Source of the DNA: Variovorax paradoxus NBRC 15149
GTDB taxonomy: Bacteria; Pseudomonadota; Gammaproteobacteria; Burkholderiales; Burkholderiaceae_C
Assembly (NCBI RefSeq): GCF_001591365.1
Contig: NZ_BCUT01000002.1
Location: 558,001-622,000 of the forward strand
Reading direction: 5' to 3'
DNA length: 64,000 bases
Shown here: positions 42,278-50,970 of the stretch, one piece after another
Layout of the letters: every line of letters starts with the position of its first letter
Position numbering within the stretch: the first letter of the stretch is position 1
Notes under the pieces: model-generated
What the model saw: only the letters and a program-made list of their open reading frames with translations
Databases searched by the model: none
Told to the model about the DNA's origin: nothing
Program-made: the position numbers and the translations under genes

Positions 42278-43287
42278 GCAAGCTTGCCCGCGCTGCGCTC
42301 GAGCAGCGCCCAGGCCTCGTCGCCGTACTTGGCCTTCCACTCGCTGTAGAAGCCGGCCTTGCGCAGCTGGTCGCGGAAGGCGGCTGCGTCCGGCTGGTTG
42401 AAGGCCATGCCCTTGGCGGCCAGCTCCTTCTGCAGCCCGGCGTTGAGCTCGGCCACGTCGGCGCGCTCCTTCATGCCGGCTGCGTTGATGTGGCGGGCCA
42501 CCACGGTGCGCAGGTCGGCGGGCAGCTTGTCCCAGGCACGCCGGTTGGCCAGGAACCAGAAGCCGTCCCACATGTGGTTGCTCAGCGAGCAGAATTTCTG
42601 CACCTCGTAGAGCTTGGCCGTCGCGATGATGGCGAGCGGATTCTCCTGCCCGTCGACGATCTTGGTCTGCAGCGCCGAATAGACCTCGGCAAAGTTGATG
42701 GACGTGGGCGCGGCGTCGAGTGCCTTGAACATCGAGGTCCACAGCGGCGACACCGGCACGCGGATCTTGAAGCCTTTCATGTCCTGCGGCGCGGCAATGG
42801 CCCGGCTCGACGAGGTGATCTGCCTGAAGCCGTTGTCCCAGATCTTCTCCATCGGCACGATGTTGGCCTTGGCGATCTGCTGGCGGATGTGCGCGCCCAG
42901 CTCGCCGTCCATCGCCTTCCACACGCTCGCGTAGTCGTTGAACGCAAAGCCCACGCCGCTGATCGATGCAGACGGCACGAGCGTGGAAAGGATCAACCCC
43001 GACAGCGTGAAGAACTCCACGCCGCCCGAGCGCAGCTGGCTCAGCACGTCGGTGTCGGAGCCCAGCTGGTTGCTCGGGAAGATCTGGATGTCGACGCGGC
43101 CGCCGGTCTCGGCGCGGATGGCGTCGGCCATCTCCTTGGCGCGGATGTTGAGCGGATGCGTGACCGGCAGGTTGTTTGCGTACTTGTAGTTGAACTCGGC
43201 CTTCTGCGCGAAGGCGCGGTGCATGGGAACGGCGAGGCTGGCGGCCAGTGCCGTCGAGCGCAGCACGGTGCGGCGGGTGATGCTCAT
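42274..43287 (-). CDS. dctP: TRAP transporter periplasmic receptor, DctP family
   Basis: A 337-residue DctP receptor. The signal peptide has a twin-arginine look (ITRRTVLRSTALAASLAV, cleavage near AFAQ). The mature domain contains FKIRVPVSPLWTSMFKALDA with the carboxylate-binding arginine, then FAEVYSALQTKIVDGQENPL, which are family hallmarks. It binds an organic acid for the fused DctQM permease next to it. Its company (CoA ligase, thiolase, SDR) suggests a larger cyclic or aromatic carboxylate rather than a C4-dicarboxylate. Confidence 0.94.
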   Translation of the reverse strand: MSITRRTVLRSTALAASLAVPMHRAFAQKAEFNYKYANNLPVTHPLNIRAKEMADAIRAETGGRVDIQIFPSNQLGSDTDVLSQLRSGGVEFFTLSGLILSTLVPSASISGVGFAFNDYASVWKAMDGELGAHIRQQIAKANIVPMEKIWDNGFRQITSSSRAIAAPQDMKGFKIRVPVSPLWTSMFKALDAAPTSINFAEVYSALQTKIVDGQENPLAIIATAKLYEVQKFCSLSNHMWDGFWFLANRRAWDKLPADLRTVVARHINAAGMKERADVAELNAGLQKELAAKGMAFNQPDAAAFRDQLRKAGFYSEWKAKYGDEAWALLERSAGKLA

Positions 43288-43350
43288 TTTTTGTCTCCTG
43301 GTCCTTTTGTGAATGGATCTGCTCGTGCGGGGCGGCGTCGATGGGTGCGC

Positions 43351-44940
43351 TCAGGTGGTGGCGGCCTCCTTCATGTCGCCGCGTTCGAGCAACTGCTTGC
43401 GGATGTCGGCCTTGGCGACCTTTCCGTAGCCCGACTTCGGCAGCGCATCCCAGAAGAAGATGTGCCGCGGCCAGCGGTACTTCGCGCAGCGGCCGTCCAG
43501 GTGCTGCAGCAGCTGCTCGGCCGTGAGGCCGGGTTGCGAAGCGACGATCACCGCCACGCCCACCTCGCCCCATTTCTCGTCCGCGATGCCGAGCACCGCC
43601 GCCTCGCGCACGGCGGGATGCATCAGCAAGATTTCTTCGACCTCGCGCGGGTACACGTTGGAGCCGCCCGAGATGTACATGTCCGATTCGCGGCCCGTGA
43701 TGTAGAGCAGCCCGCGCGCATCCATGCGGCCGAGATCGCCGGTGTGGAACCAGCCGCCGCGCAGCGCTTTCTCGGTGGCTTCGGGGTTGTTGAAGTAGCC
43801 CGCGAACACGGCCGGCCCGCGGCAGCAGATCTCGCCCACGGTGCCGGCCGGCACCGGCTGCATCCGCTCGTCGAGGATGGCCACGTCCATGCCGGTGCGG
43901 GCCCGGCCGCAGCAGCCGATGTTCGCGTTCGGATCGTCGTCGTCGGCGGCATGCATGGCCGGCGGCAGCACCGTGATGCAGCCCGTGACTTCGCCCAGGC
44001 CGAAGTACTGCACCAGCACCTTGCCGAGTTTTTGCAGCGCGCGCTTCTGGTCCGCGCGGTACATCGGCGCGCCCGCATAGACCACGTAGCGCAGCGAGCC
44101 GTGGTCGAAGCGGTCGACGGCCGGGTCTTCCACCAGCATCTTGACGATGGTCGGCACCGTGAAGACGTTGGTCACGCGATGCCGCTCCACCAGCGCCCAG
44201 AAGGTGGCCGGCTCCAGCCTGTCGGACGCGAGCAGCACGGTGGCCGCGCCGCGGGCCACGTTGAGCAGCGCGTGGATGCCCGCGCCATGCGACAGCGGCG
44301 CGACGGCGATCGAGCAGTCGTGCTCGGTGGTGCCCGGAATGAGATCGGCCAGGTGGTTGGCCACGACGAAGGCCATCTGCCCGTGCGTGAGCACGGCGGC
44401 CTTCGGGCGGCCGGTGGTGCCCGAGGTGTAGAAGTACCACAGCGGATGATCGGCATCGACCTGCACCATCGCCGCGGGCGCACCGGCATTGGCCGCGAGC
44501 AGCGCCTCGTAGCCGAGTTCATCCGCGCGCGGAAGACCGATGGTGACGACCGAGCGCAGATGCGAAGACGCGGCCTTCACGGCCTCCACATGCTCGGCGA
44601 AGCAGTCTTCGGCCAGCATCACGCTGGCCTCGCTGGCGCTGCCCAGGTAGGCGACCTCCGGCGGCGTGAGCCGGAAGTTGACGGGCACCCATACCGCGCC
44701 CAGGCGGAAGGCGGCCCAGCAGCTCTCGAACAGCGCCGGGTTGTTGCGCGACATCACGAGCAGCTTGTCGCCCGGCCGCAGGCCGAGCGCGCGCAGCGCC
44801 TGCACCAGCGCATCGACGCGCGCATCGATCTCGCGCCAAGTCCACTGCCGCTCGCCCTGGATCAGGCCCGGCCGATCGGGAAAGAGCGCGGCCGTCTGCG
44901 ACAGCAGCGCGGACAGGTTCATCGCCCGCGCCTGGCTCAT
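43351..44940 (-). CDS. AMP-dependent acyl-CoA synthetase/ligase
   Basis: A 529-residue adenylate-forming enzyme. The P-loop-like motif YTSGTTGRPK is at 171-180. Core blocks HTGDLGRMDARGLLYITGR and ISGGSNVYPREVEE follow, and the catalytic lysine is K507 in SGYGKVAKADI. It activates a carboxylic acid to its CoA thioester through an acyl-AMP. In this operon it would act on the acid brought in by the TRAP transporter. Its start overlaps the thiolase stop (ATGA). The acid is not identified. Confidence 0.93.
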   Translation of the reverse strand: MSQARAMNLSALLSQTAALFPDRPGLIQGERQWTWREIDARVDALVQALRALGLRPGDKLLVMSRNNPALFESCWAAFRLGAVWVPVNFRLTPPEVAYLGSASEASVMLAEDCFAEHVEAVKAASSHLRSVVTIGLPRADELGYEALLAANAGAPAAMVQVDADHPLWYFYTSGTTGRPKAAVLTHGQMAFVVANHLADLIPGTTEHDCSIAVAPLSHGAGIHALLNVARGAATVLLASDRLEPATFWALVERHRVTNVFTVPTIVKMLVEDPAVDRFDHGSLRYVVYAGAPMYRADQKRALQKLGKVLVQYFGLGEVTGCITVLPPAMHAADDDDPNANIGCCGRARTGMDVAILDERMQPVPAGTVGEICCRGPAVFAGYFNNPEATEKALRGGWFHTGDLGRMDARGLLYITGRESDMYISGGSNVYPREVEEILLMHPAVREAAVLGIADEKWGEVGVAVIVASQPGLTAEQLLQHLDGRCAKYRWPRHIFFWDALPKSGYGKVAKADIRKQLLERGDMKEAATT

Positions 44941-46106
44941 GCCGCCTCCAGCACGCTCAGGTAGTTGGCGACCGCGGCGCCGCCCATGTTGAAGACCGCG
45001 CCCGGCTTGCCGGAGCCCACCTGCATGTCGCCCGCGAGGCCCGCGAGCTGCATGGCCGCCATCACATGCTGCGACACGCCCGTGGCGCCGATCGGATGGC
45101 CGCGCGACTTCAGCCCGCCCGACGGGTTGACGGGCAGCCGGCCGTCCTTGCGGCTCACGCCGTCGAGGATCACGCGCGCGCCCTGCCCGTGCGGCGCCAG
45201 GCCCATGGCTTCGTACTCGAGCAGCTCCGCAATGGTGAAGCAGTCGTGCGTCTCGACGAAGCCCAGGTCATGCAGCGAGAGTCCCGCCGCGGCCAGCCCC
45301 CGCTGCCACGCGAGCGCCGCGCCCTCGAAGCGCGTCGGGTCGCGGCGCGACAGCGGCAGGTAGTCGTTGACCTGCGTGCGCGCGCGCCAGCGCACCGCCG
45401 GGACCGTCGCCGACGCAACCGGCTCGGCCGAGATGACCAGCGCCGCCGCGCCGTCGGAAACCAGCGAGCAGTCGGAGCGCTTGAGCGGGCCCGCGACGAA
45501 GGGGTTCTTCTCCGACGGCTGGCGGCAGAAGTCGAAACCCAGGTCGCGCCGCATGTGCGCATAAGGGTTGTGCACGCCGTTGGCGTGGTTCTTGGCCGAG
45601 ATGGCCGCGAGCGCATCGCTCTGGTCGCCGAAGCGCTCGAAGTAGCCGCCCGCGATGTTGCCGAAGACGCCGGCAAAGCCCGCCGGCGTTTCGCCCTCTT
45701 CCTTCACGTAGGAGCAGCGCAGCAGCGTCTCGGCAATGCGCGGGCCGGGCACGGCGTTCATGATCTCGAAGCCGACCACCAGCGCATGCCGCACGCGCCC
45801 GCACTGCACCGCATCGAGCGCGGCCCAGATTGCGGCCGAACCGGTGGCGCATGCGTTTTCCATGCGCACCGCAGGAACGTGGCGCAGCTCGGGAAGCGCC
45901 AGGCCCACCAGCGACGCGCTGAAGTCCTGCGGCAGGAAGCCGCTGTTGAAATGGCCGACGAAAATGCCGTCGATGTCGACCGCGGCGAGCCCTGCGGTCT
46001 GCAGCGCGGGCTCGACGGCCGAGCGGATGAGCGCTTCGCTCTCCACGGCATCGAGCTTGCCGAAAGGCGTGTGTCCCCAGCCGATGATGCAGGCGTTGGT
46101 GGTCAT
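44937..46106 (-). CDS. Thiolase / acetyl-CoA acetyltransferase (SCP-x type)
   Basis: A 389-residue thiolase-fold enzyme. The nucleophile C86 sits in RMENACATGSAA, and the active-site motifs are VETHDCFTIAELLEYEAMG and NPSGGLKSRGHPIGATG, the latter with the catalytic histidine. The pattern is that of the SCP-x/lipid-transfer thiolases used in steroid and other CoA-dependent degradation. It would cleave a 3-oxoacyl-CoA. It lies between the SDR, which can form the 3-oxo group, and the CoA ligase, so the operon holds a short beta-oxidation-like set, without an acyl-CoA dehydrogenase or hydratase. Confidence 0.92.
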   Translation of the reverse strand: MTTNACIIGWGHTPFGKLDAVESEALIRSAVEPALQTAGLAAVDIDGIFVGHFNSGFLPQDFSASLVGLALPELRHVPAVRMENACATGSAAIWAALDAVQCGRVRHALVVGFEIMNAVPGPRIAETLLRCSYVKEEGETPAGFAGVFGNIAGGYFERFGDQSDALAAISAKNHANGVHNPYAHMRRDLGFDFCRQPSEKNPFVAGPLKRSDCSLVSDGAAALVISAEPVASATVPAVRWRARTQVNDYLPLSRRDPTRFEGAALAWQRGLAAAGLSLHDLGFVETHDCFTIAELLEYEAMGLAPHGQGARVILDGVSRKDGRLPVNPSGGLKSRGHPIGATGVSQHVMAAMQLAGLAGDMQVGSGKPGAVFNMGGAAVANYLSVLEAA

Positions 46107-46122
46107 TGGGCGGTTCTCCTTG

Positions 46123-46938
46123 TCAGGCGTGGTCGGCGGCGGGTGCGGGCATGCCCCGGCGCAGGGTCGGCAGGCCGACGCCGGCGGCATCGAAGCCGCC
46201 ATCGACGGCCAGCACCTGGCCGTTGATGAAGCTCGCCTCGTCGCTGCACAGGAAGCCCACGGCGTTGGCCATTTCCTCCGGCGTGCCGTAGCGGCCGAGC
46301 GGAATGGTGTCGTAGTAGTCGGAGCGGATCGCCACGCTGTGCACGAGCTTGGCCATCTCGGTTTCCACCGGCCCCGGCGCGATCACGTTCACGCGCACGC
46401 CAGCGTTGCCCAGCTCCACCGCGTGCTGCTTGGTCAGGTGGATGAGCGCGGCCTTGCTGGTGCCGTAGGCCACCCGCAGCGTGCTGGCGCGCAGGCCCGA
46501 GATGGAGGCGATGTTCACCACCGCGCCGCTCCCGCGTTCGACCATCAGCGCGCCGAAGGCCTGCGTGCAGAGGAAGGCACCATCCAGGTTGGTGCCGAGC
46601 ACGGTGCGCCATTCCTCGAAGGAAGTCTGGAGCACCGGCTTGAACACCGCCACGCCGGCGTTGTTGACCAGCGCATCGACGCGGCCGAAGCGCTCGACCA
46701 CGGCCTTTGCCGCGCTCTCGACCTGCGCCGGCTTCGACACGTCGCAGTGCAGGCCGAGCAGCTTCGCGGGCTGCGCGAGTTCGGCCACCGCCTGGTCGAG
46801 CGTGGCGCCGTCGATGTCGAGCAGCGCGACGCTGTAGCCGTGCGCGAGGAACCAGCGGCCGATGGCCAGGCCGATGCCGCGCGCGCCTCCGGTGACGACG
46901 GCGACGCGGGAAGAAGATGAAGCGGAGAGTTCGGTCAT
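46123..46938 (-). CDS. Short-chain dehydrogenase of the TRAP/CoA operon
   Basis: A 271-residue classical SDR. The cofactor motif is VAVVTGGARGIGLAIGRW at residues 12-29. NNAGVAVFKPV, S145 in VNIASISG, and Y158/K162 in AYGTSKAAL complete the catalytic set. The VDGGFDAAGVG end is normal. It likely oxidises a 3-hydroxyacyl-CoA or a ring alcohol for the thiolase, whose gene begins 17 bases downstream. Its own start lies 28 bases after the PPC protein gene. Confidence 0.93.
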   Translation of the reverse strand: MTELSASSSSRVAVVTGGARGIGLAIGRWFLAHGYSVALLDIDGATLDQAVAELAQPAKLLGLHCDVSKPAQVESAAKAVVERFGRVDALVNNAGVAVFKPVLQTSFEEWRTVLGTNLDGAFLCTQAFGALMVERGSGAVVNIASISGLRASTLRVAYGTSKAALIHLTKQHAVELGNAGVRVNVIAPGPVETEMAKLVHSVAIRSDYYDTIPLGRYGTPEEMANAVGFLCSDEASFINGQVLAVDGGFDAAGVGLPTLRRGMPAPAADHA

Positions 46939-46965
46939 GGATGGGAGTTTCTGCAGTGAATGAGA

Positions 46966-47367
46966 TCAGTTGTTGCCCGGCGATGGCAGCCACTCTTCGA
47001 GCGTGACTTCGAAGGTGACGCAGACGGCATTGGCGCCCGCCACGAACGGCCCGCCATACAAGTGGCCGTGCGTGTCCGCCACCACGCCGGTGAGCGCGGC
47101 GCGCAGCGATCCGTCGGGCTGCGAACGCACCTCGCCGGCCAGGCTCACGATCTCGGCGGCCGGACCGCGGATCACCTGGCAGGAACCGTCGGCGCGCTCG
47201 AGGCAGGCATCGACGAGGCTGCCCAGCGCGCCGCGCACGAACGCGTTGCCGAAACCTTCCGCGAGGCAGAGCTTCTCGACGCTCGAGACGAGGTCTTCGT
47301 TGGGCGCGATGCGCGCATAGGCCACGCGGCCCATGCGCCCGCTTTCGATCATGCGCATCTCAGCCAT
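46966..47367 (-). CDS. PPC/DUF296-domain protein, small partner
   Basis: A 133-residue single PPC (DUF296) domain. VTFEVTLEEW near the C-terminus and the GGPFVAGANAV strand are family features, as is GHLYGGPF. Bacterial PPC proteins form trimers and are mostly of unknown function; plant homologues bind AT-rich DNA. It overlaps the larger PPC gene by eight bases, so the two are made together and may form a mixed complex. The operon context suggests a metabolic role. Confidence 0.85.
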   Translation of the reverse strand: MAEMRMIESGRMGRVAYARIAPNEDLVSSVEKLCLAEGFGNAFVRGALGSLVDACLERADGSCQVIRGPAAEIVSLAGEVRSQPDGSLRAALTGVVADTHGHLYGGPFVAGANAVCVTFEVTLEEWLPSPGNN

Positions 47368-47911
47368 GGATGCGCCTGGCCTGGGGCCGCATCAGCGGCA
47401 TGCGGGTTTCGTCGTCGTAGACCACGCGCAGCTCGAAGCTGTCGAGTGCGGTGACCACCGCGGTGACGCTGCGGCGTCCGACCACCGTGCAGTCGGTCAG
47501 GATGTGGCCGCCGCGCACCGCGCCGTCGGCGGTGCGGAAGGCGCCGTGGCAATGGACCACCGGCGTGCCGCTGGCGGAGCTGCCCAGCGTCGCGTTGCCG
47601 AAGATGAAGCAGGCGCCCTGCACCGTGTGCGGCGCGCCGTAGGTGGCGAGCACGCGGCCCGTGGGATCGGGCAACGCAAGGCAGAAGCCGAGCTCGGCCA
47701 GCTCGCCGCCGATCAGCGTCATCGATGCGCTGGCCACGCCTTCGTCCGCCAGCGCCTGCACGAGGCTCTCGTGCAGCGTGCGGCCGCCGGGCAGCGAAAG
47801 CCGGAAGTGCCGGCCCTTCTGGTCGCGCATGCGATCGATGCGCACGGGCCGGAAAGGCCCCGGATGCACCACCGTGCGCGAGCGCGGCAGCCCCATCAGT
47901 TTCTCGACCAT
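47360..47911 (-). CDS. PPC/DUF296-domain protein, large partner
   Basis: A 183-residue protein with one PPC domain after a short N-terminal extension. The domain shows FRLSLPGGRTLHESLVQAL at its start and VVHCHGAFRTADGAVRGGHI with the conserved His-x-His and glycine-rich loop. The start MVEKLMGLP follows a good AAGGAGA site. It is the first gene of the minus-strand operon and is divergent from the LysR gene at 48030. Two adjacent, coupled PPC genes heading a CoA-dependent catabolic operon is a repeated but poorly understood theme. Confidence 0.85.
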   Translation of the reverse strand: MVEKLMGLPRSRTVVHPGPFRPVRIDRMRDQKGRHFRLSLPGGRTLHESLVQALADEGVASASMTLIGGELAELGFCLALPDPTGRVLATYGAPHTVQGACFIFGNATLGSSASGTPVVHCHGAFRTADGAVRGGHILTDCTVVGRRSVTAVVTALDSFELRVVYDDETRMPLMRPQARRIHG

Positions 47912-47972
47912 CGCGTTGTCTCCTTGCCGCGCCGTTCGGATCGACAGCGCTGGTGGAGGCAAAGTCTAGAAG

Positions 47973-48000
47973 TTGACATCAATAGCAACAAATTTAGAAT
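47973..48000 (+). promoter_or_regulatory. Sigma-70 promoter of the LysR gene at 48030
   Basis: TTGACA (47973-47978) is a perfect -35 box and TAGAAT (47995-48000) a five-of-six -10 box, 16 bases apart. The region is markedly AT-rich. The GTAT-CGATCA-ATAC dyad just downstream (about 48003-48016) could be the LysR binding site. It serves the plus-strand gene; the operon promoter for the minus strand should lie in the same 118-base gap. Confidence 0.7.
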
Positions 48001-48029
48001 TCGTATCGATCAATACAAAATTCAGATAG

Positions 48030-48914
48030 ATGGAAATCCGCCACCTCCGCTGCCTTATCGCCGTGGCCGAAGAGCTGCACTTCGGGCGCGCGGCGCAGCG
48101 CCTGAACCTGTCGCAGCCGCCCGTGAGCCTCGCGATCAAGGAGATGGAGGAAGAACTGGGCGTCACGCTGTTCGAGCGCACCTCGCGCCGCATCGCGATC
48201 ACGCGCGCGGGGGACGAAGCGCTCCGCGACGCACGCGCCGTGCTGCTCGGCATGGACACCTTGCGCCGGCGCGCGCAGGAGGCCGCGGCCGGGCTCATGG
48301 GATCGATCTCGATCGGCTTCATCAGCCTGCCGGCCTATTCGTTTTTGCCGCGGGTGCTGCGGCAGTTCTCGGACGAGAACGAGCGGGCCGAGATCGCGCT
48401 GTGGGAGGGCACGACCGACCAGATCATCGGCGACGTCGAATCGGGCCGGCTCGACGTGGGCCTGGTGCTGCAGCCGTCCAGCATGCCCGCCTCGCTGGGC
48501 TCGCGGCTGGTGCAGAAGGATGCGCTGATCCTCGCGATGCCCGAGGCGCATCCGCTGGTGCGGCCCGGCAGCATTGCGCTCGAGAAATTCTCGGGCGAGC
48601 GCTTCCTGGGCTTCGAGCGGCACTTCGGGCCGCAGGTGTTCGACGCGATCGTGGCCACCTGCATGCGGCGCGGCTTCAGCCCGCGCCTGTTTCCGGCGCG
48701 CCAGATGCACACCATCGTGAGCCTGGTCTCGGGCGGGCTGGGCGTGGCGCTGGTGCCGGCCTGCGTCAAGGCACTGCACCGCGAAGGCGTGGCGTACCGC
48801 TCGCTCAAGGGCGAGAAGACCTACATCGACACCCTGGCGGTCTGGCGCAAGGCGGACGATTCGCCGCTGGTGCGCGCGCTGCTGGCGCTGCTGCCGACGC
48901 TCAGCAGCGTCTGA
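48030..48914 (+). CDS. LysR-family regulator of the TRAP/CoA operon
   Basis: A 294-residue LysR protein. The DNA-binding domain is MEIRHLRCLIAVAEELHFGR then LNLSQPPVSLAIKEMEEELG, and the effector domain follows. The FGRAAQRLNLSQPPVS pattern is the BenM/CatR-like branch, which responds to aromatic-acid intermediates. It is divergent from the PPC/SDR/thiolase/ligase/TRAP operon and is its likely activator. It ends six bases from the convergent LysR gene of the next operon. Confidence 0.94.
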   Translation: MEIRHLRCLIAVAEELHFGRAAQRLNLSQPPVSLAIKEMEEELGVTLFERTSRRIAITRAGDEALRDARAVLLGMDTLRRRAQEAAAGLMGSISIGFISLPAYSFLPRVLRQFSDENERAEIALWEGTTDQIIGDVESGRLDVGLVLQPSSMPASLGSRLVQKDALILAMPEAHPLVRPGSIALEKFSGERFLGFERHFGPQVFDAIVATCMRRGFSPRLFPARQMHTIVSLVSGGLGVALVPACVKALHREGVAYRSLKGEKTYIDTLAVWRKADDSPLVRALLALLPTLSSV

Positions 48915-48920
48915 GGGCGC

Positions 48921-49862
48921 TCAGGCGCCGGGCGCCGCGGCGCCGTCCTTCACCAGGTCCCACAGCGCCTCGGCCACGGGCGCCATGTGGGCCTGCTGCC
49001 GGTACAGCCGGATGTCCACCGGCACCCGCCAGCCGCCTGCACCGGCATCCACCAGCGTGCCGCCGCGCAGGTCGTCCGCCACCAGGCTCATCGGCAGCCA
49101 TGCGAGGCCGCGTCCTTCGAGCGCCATGGTCCGCAGCAGCGCGGCATGGTGCGCCGTGAAGACCACCGACAGCGAGGGCGCGAAGTCCTTGCCGAACTCG
49201 ATGTCCTGGATCGCCCGCATGATCCGCCCCAGCCCCGAGGCCTCGCTGTAGGCCAGCACCGACGGCGCCTGCTGCGTGCCCAGCGCATGCAGCGGCAGGC
49301 CGCGCGCATCCGGCGCCGCCACCGGCACGAGCACGTCGCCGCTCAGGCGCTGCATGGGGTACTGCGCTTCATCGAGCCGGCCGGGCGCACCCGCATGGCC
49401 ATGGCACAGCACGAACTGCACGCGGCGCTGCAGCATCAGGTCTTCGCAGGCCTGCGAACTGTCGGAGATGGTCTGGATCGGCCCCAGGCTCAGCCGCGCC
49501 TCCACGCTGGCGAGCCAGCGCGGAAAGAAGGTCAGCGACAGCACGTGCGTGGCGGCAAAGCTCAGGCTCGCCGCGGCCATGTCGTGCGCCGCGCGCGTCT
49601 TGATGCGCGCGGCCTCCAGCGCGGCCAGCACCTCCTGCAGCAGCGGCTGGAAGCGCTTGCCCGCCGCCGTGAGCGCGGCCGGGTGCGCGCTGCGGTCGAA
49701 CAGGTCGACCCCCACCCACTCCTCGAGCGCGCGGATATGGCGGCTGAAGGCCGGCTGGGCGATGGAGCGCGCCTGCGCCGCGCGCGAGAAATTGCCGCTC
49801 TCGGCCAGGGCCAGGAAGTCTTCCAGCCATTCGAGGTCGAGGGGTCGGTTGCCGGGGCCCAT
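48921..49862 (-). CDS. LysR-family regulator of the tartrate-dehydratase operon
   Basis: A 313-residue LysR protein. The helix-turn-helix is LDLEWLEDFLALAESGNFSR then RSIAQPAFSRHIRALEEWVG, with the effector domain behind it. The LEWLEDFLALAESGNFSRAA form is typical of regulators next to Bug and enolase-superfamily genes. It is divergent from the DHDPS-like gene at 49975. The start MGPGNRPL was preferred; an ATG at 49916 would add 18 residues. The ligand may be a sugar acid or tartrate-like compound. Confidence 0.92.
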   Translation of the reverse strand: MGPGNRPLDLEWLEDFLALAESGNFSRAAQARSIAQPAFSRHIRALEEWVGVDLFDRSAHPAALTAAGKRFQPLLQEVLAALEAARIKTRAAHDMAAASLSFAATHVLSLTFFPRWLASVEARLSLGPIQTISDSSQACEDLMLQRRVQFVLCHGHAGAPGRLDEAQYPMQRLSGDVLVPVAAPDARGLPLHALGTQQAPSVLAYSEASGLGRIMRAIQDIEFGKDFAPSLSVVFTAHHAALLRTMALEGRGLAWLPMSLVADDLRGGTLVDAGAGGWRVPVDIRLYRQQAHMAPVAEALWDLVKDGAAAPGA

Positions 49863-49974
49863 GCGCAGTGCGAGCGGTTGAATAGTTGTATGCGATTCGA
49901 GTATTGGACGGTGCATGCCCCGCCGGCCAAAGATGCGGGCATTCCTGCACCTTGAACCCCAACGGAGACACAGC

Positions 49975-50913
49975 ATGCCTTCCATCGCGAATTATCGCGG
50001 GATCATTCCCGCCATTTCCTGCCCTTTCACCGCGGACCACCGCATCGATGAGCCGGCGCTGCGCAAGCTGGCCTCGTGGCTGGCGGGGCACGACGGCGTG
50101 GTGGCGGTCATGACCAACGGCCACACCGGCGAGGTGTTCTCGCTGACGCCGGCCGAACGCGCCGAGGTGACCCGCATCGTCGCCGACGAGCTGCGCGGCC
50201 GCATGCCGGTGATCTCGTCGATCGTGTGCGAAGGCCTGGCCGAAGCCGCCGAGCATGCGCGCGCCGCCCAGGCCGCCGGCGCGGCCGCGCTCGACGTGAT
50301 GCCGCCGCACCACTGGCTGCGCTTCGGCTTCACGCCGGGCCATGCGCTGCAGTACTTCGAGGCCATCCACCGCGCCGCGCCGGAGCTCGACCTGGTCTGC
50401 CACGTGTACCCGGCCTGGACCCGCGCCTCCTACTCGTCGCAGCTGCTGGCCGAGCTGGCCCGCCTGCCCTACCTGCAGGCCTTCAAGGTCGGCCAGCGCG
50501 ACATGAACAAGTACGCCCGCGACATCCAGGCCATCCGCGAGGCCGACGCCTCCAAGGCCATCCTCACCTGCCACGACGAGTACCTGCTGGCCTCGATGGT
50601 GCAAGGCGTGGACGGCGCGCTGGTCGGCTTTGCCACTTTCATTCCGCAACTGATCATCGACCTGTGGAACGCGGTCAAGGCCGGCGACCTGAAGAAGGCG
50701 ATGGCGGTGCAGGCCCTGATCACGCCGCTGAAGGACGCGGTGTACGGCGGCGGCGAGCCGACCGGCGAGGCGCATGCGCGCATGAAAGGCGGCATGTACC
50801 TGGCCGGCGTGCTCGACAACGCCACGGTGCGCCCGCCGACCGAGGCGCCCAATGCGCGCGAGATGGACGCGCTACGCGCCGCCGTGGCGCAGGCCGGGCT
50901 GTCGAGGCGCTGA
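49975..50913 (+). CDS. Dihydrodipicolinate synthase/N-acetylneuraminate lyase-family aldolase
   Basis: A 312-residue class I aldolase of the DHDPS family. The Schiff-base lysine is K171 in LQAFKVGQRD and the catalytic tyrosine Y145 in CHVYPAW. The pyruvate-binding loop NGHTGE (48-53) replaces the usual GTTGE of DapA, which shows that it is not lysine-biosynthetic. Relatives split or dehydrate 2-oxo sugar acids. As the first gene of the operon with a Bug receptor and tartrate-dehydratase-like enzyme, it likely works on a hydroxy-oxo acid from sugar-acid catabolism. Confidence 0.9.
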   Translation: MPSIANYRGIIPAISCPFTADHRIDEPALRKLASWLAGHDGVVAVMTNGHTGEVFSLTPAERAEVTRIVADELRGRMPVISSIVCEGLAEAAEHARAAQAAGAAALDVMPPHHWLRFGFTPGHALQYFEAIHRAAPELDLVCHVYPAWTRASYSSQLLAELARLPYLQAFKVGQRDMNKYARDIQAIREADASKAILTCHDEYLLASMVQGVDGALVGFATFIPQLIIDLWNAVKAGDLKKAMAVQALITPLKDAVYGGGEPTGEAHARMKGGMYLAGVLDNATVRPPTEAPNAREMDALRAAVAQAGLSRR

Positions 50914-50970
50914 GCGAACACGCGGAAGGCACGCCGCCCTCCCCCCGAAAAACACAAGGAGACAAGAGAC

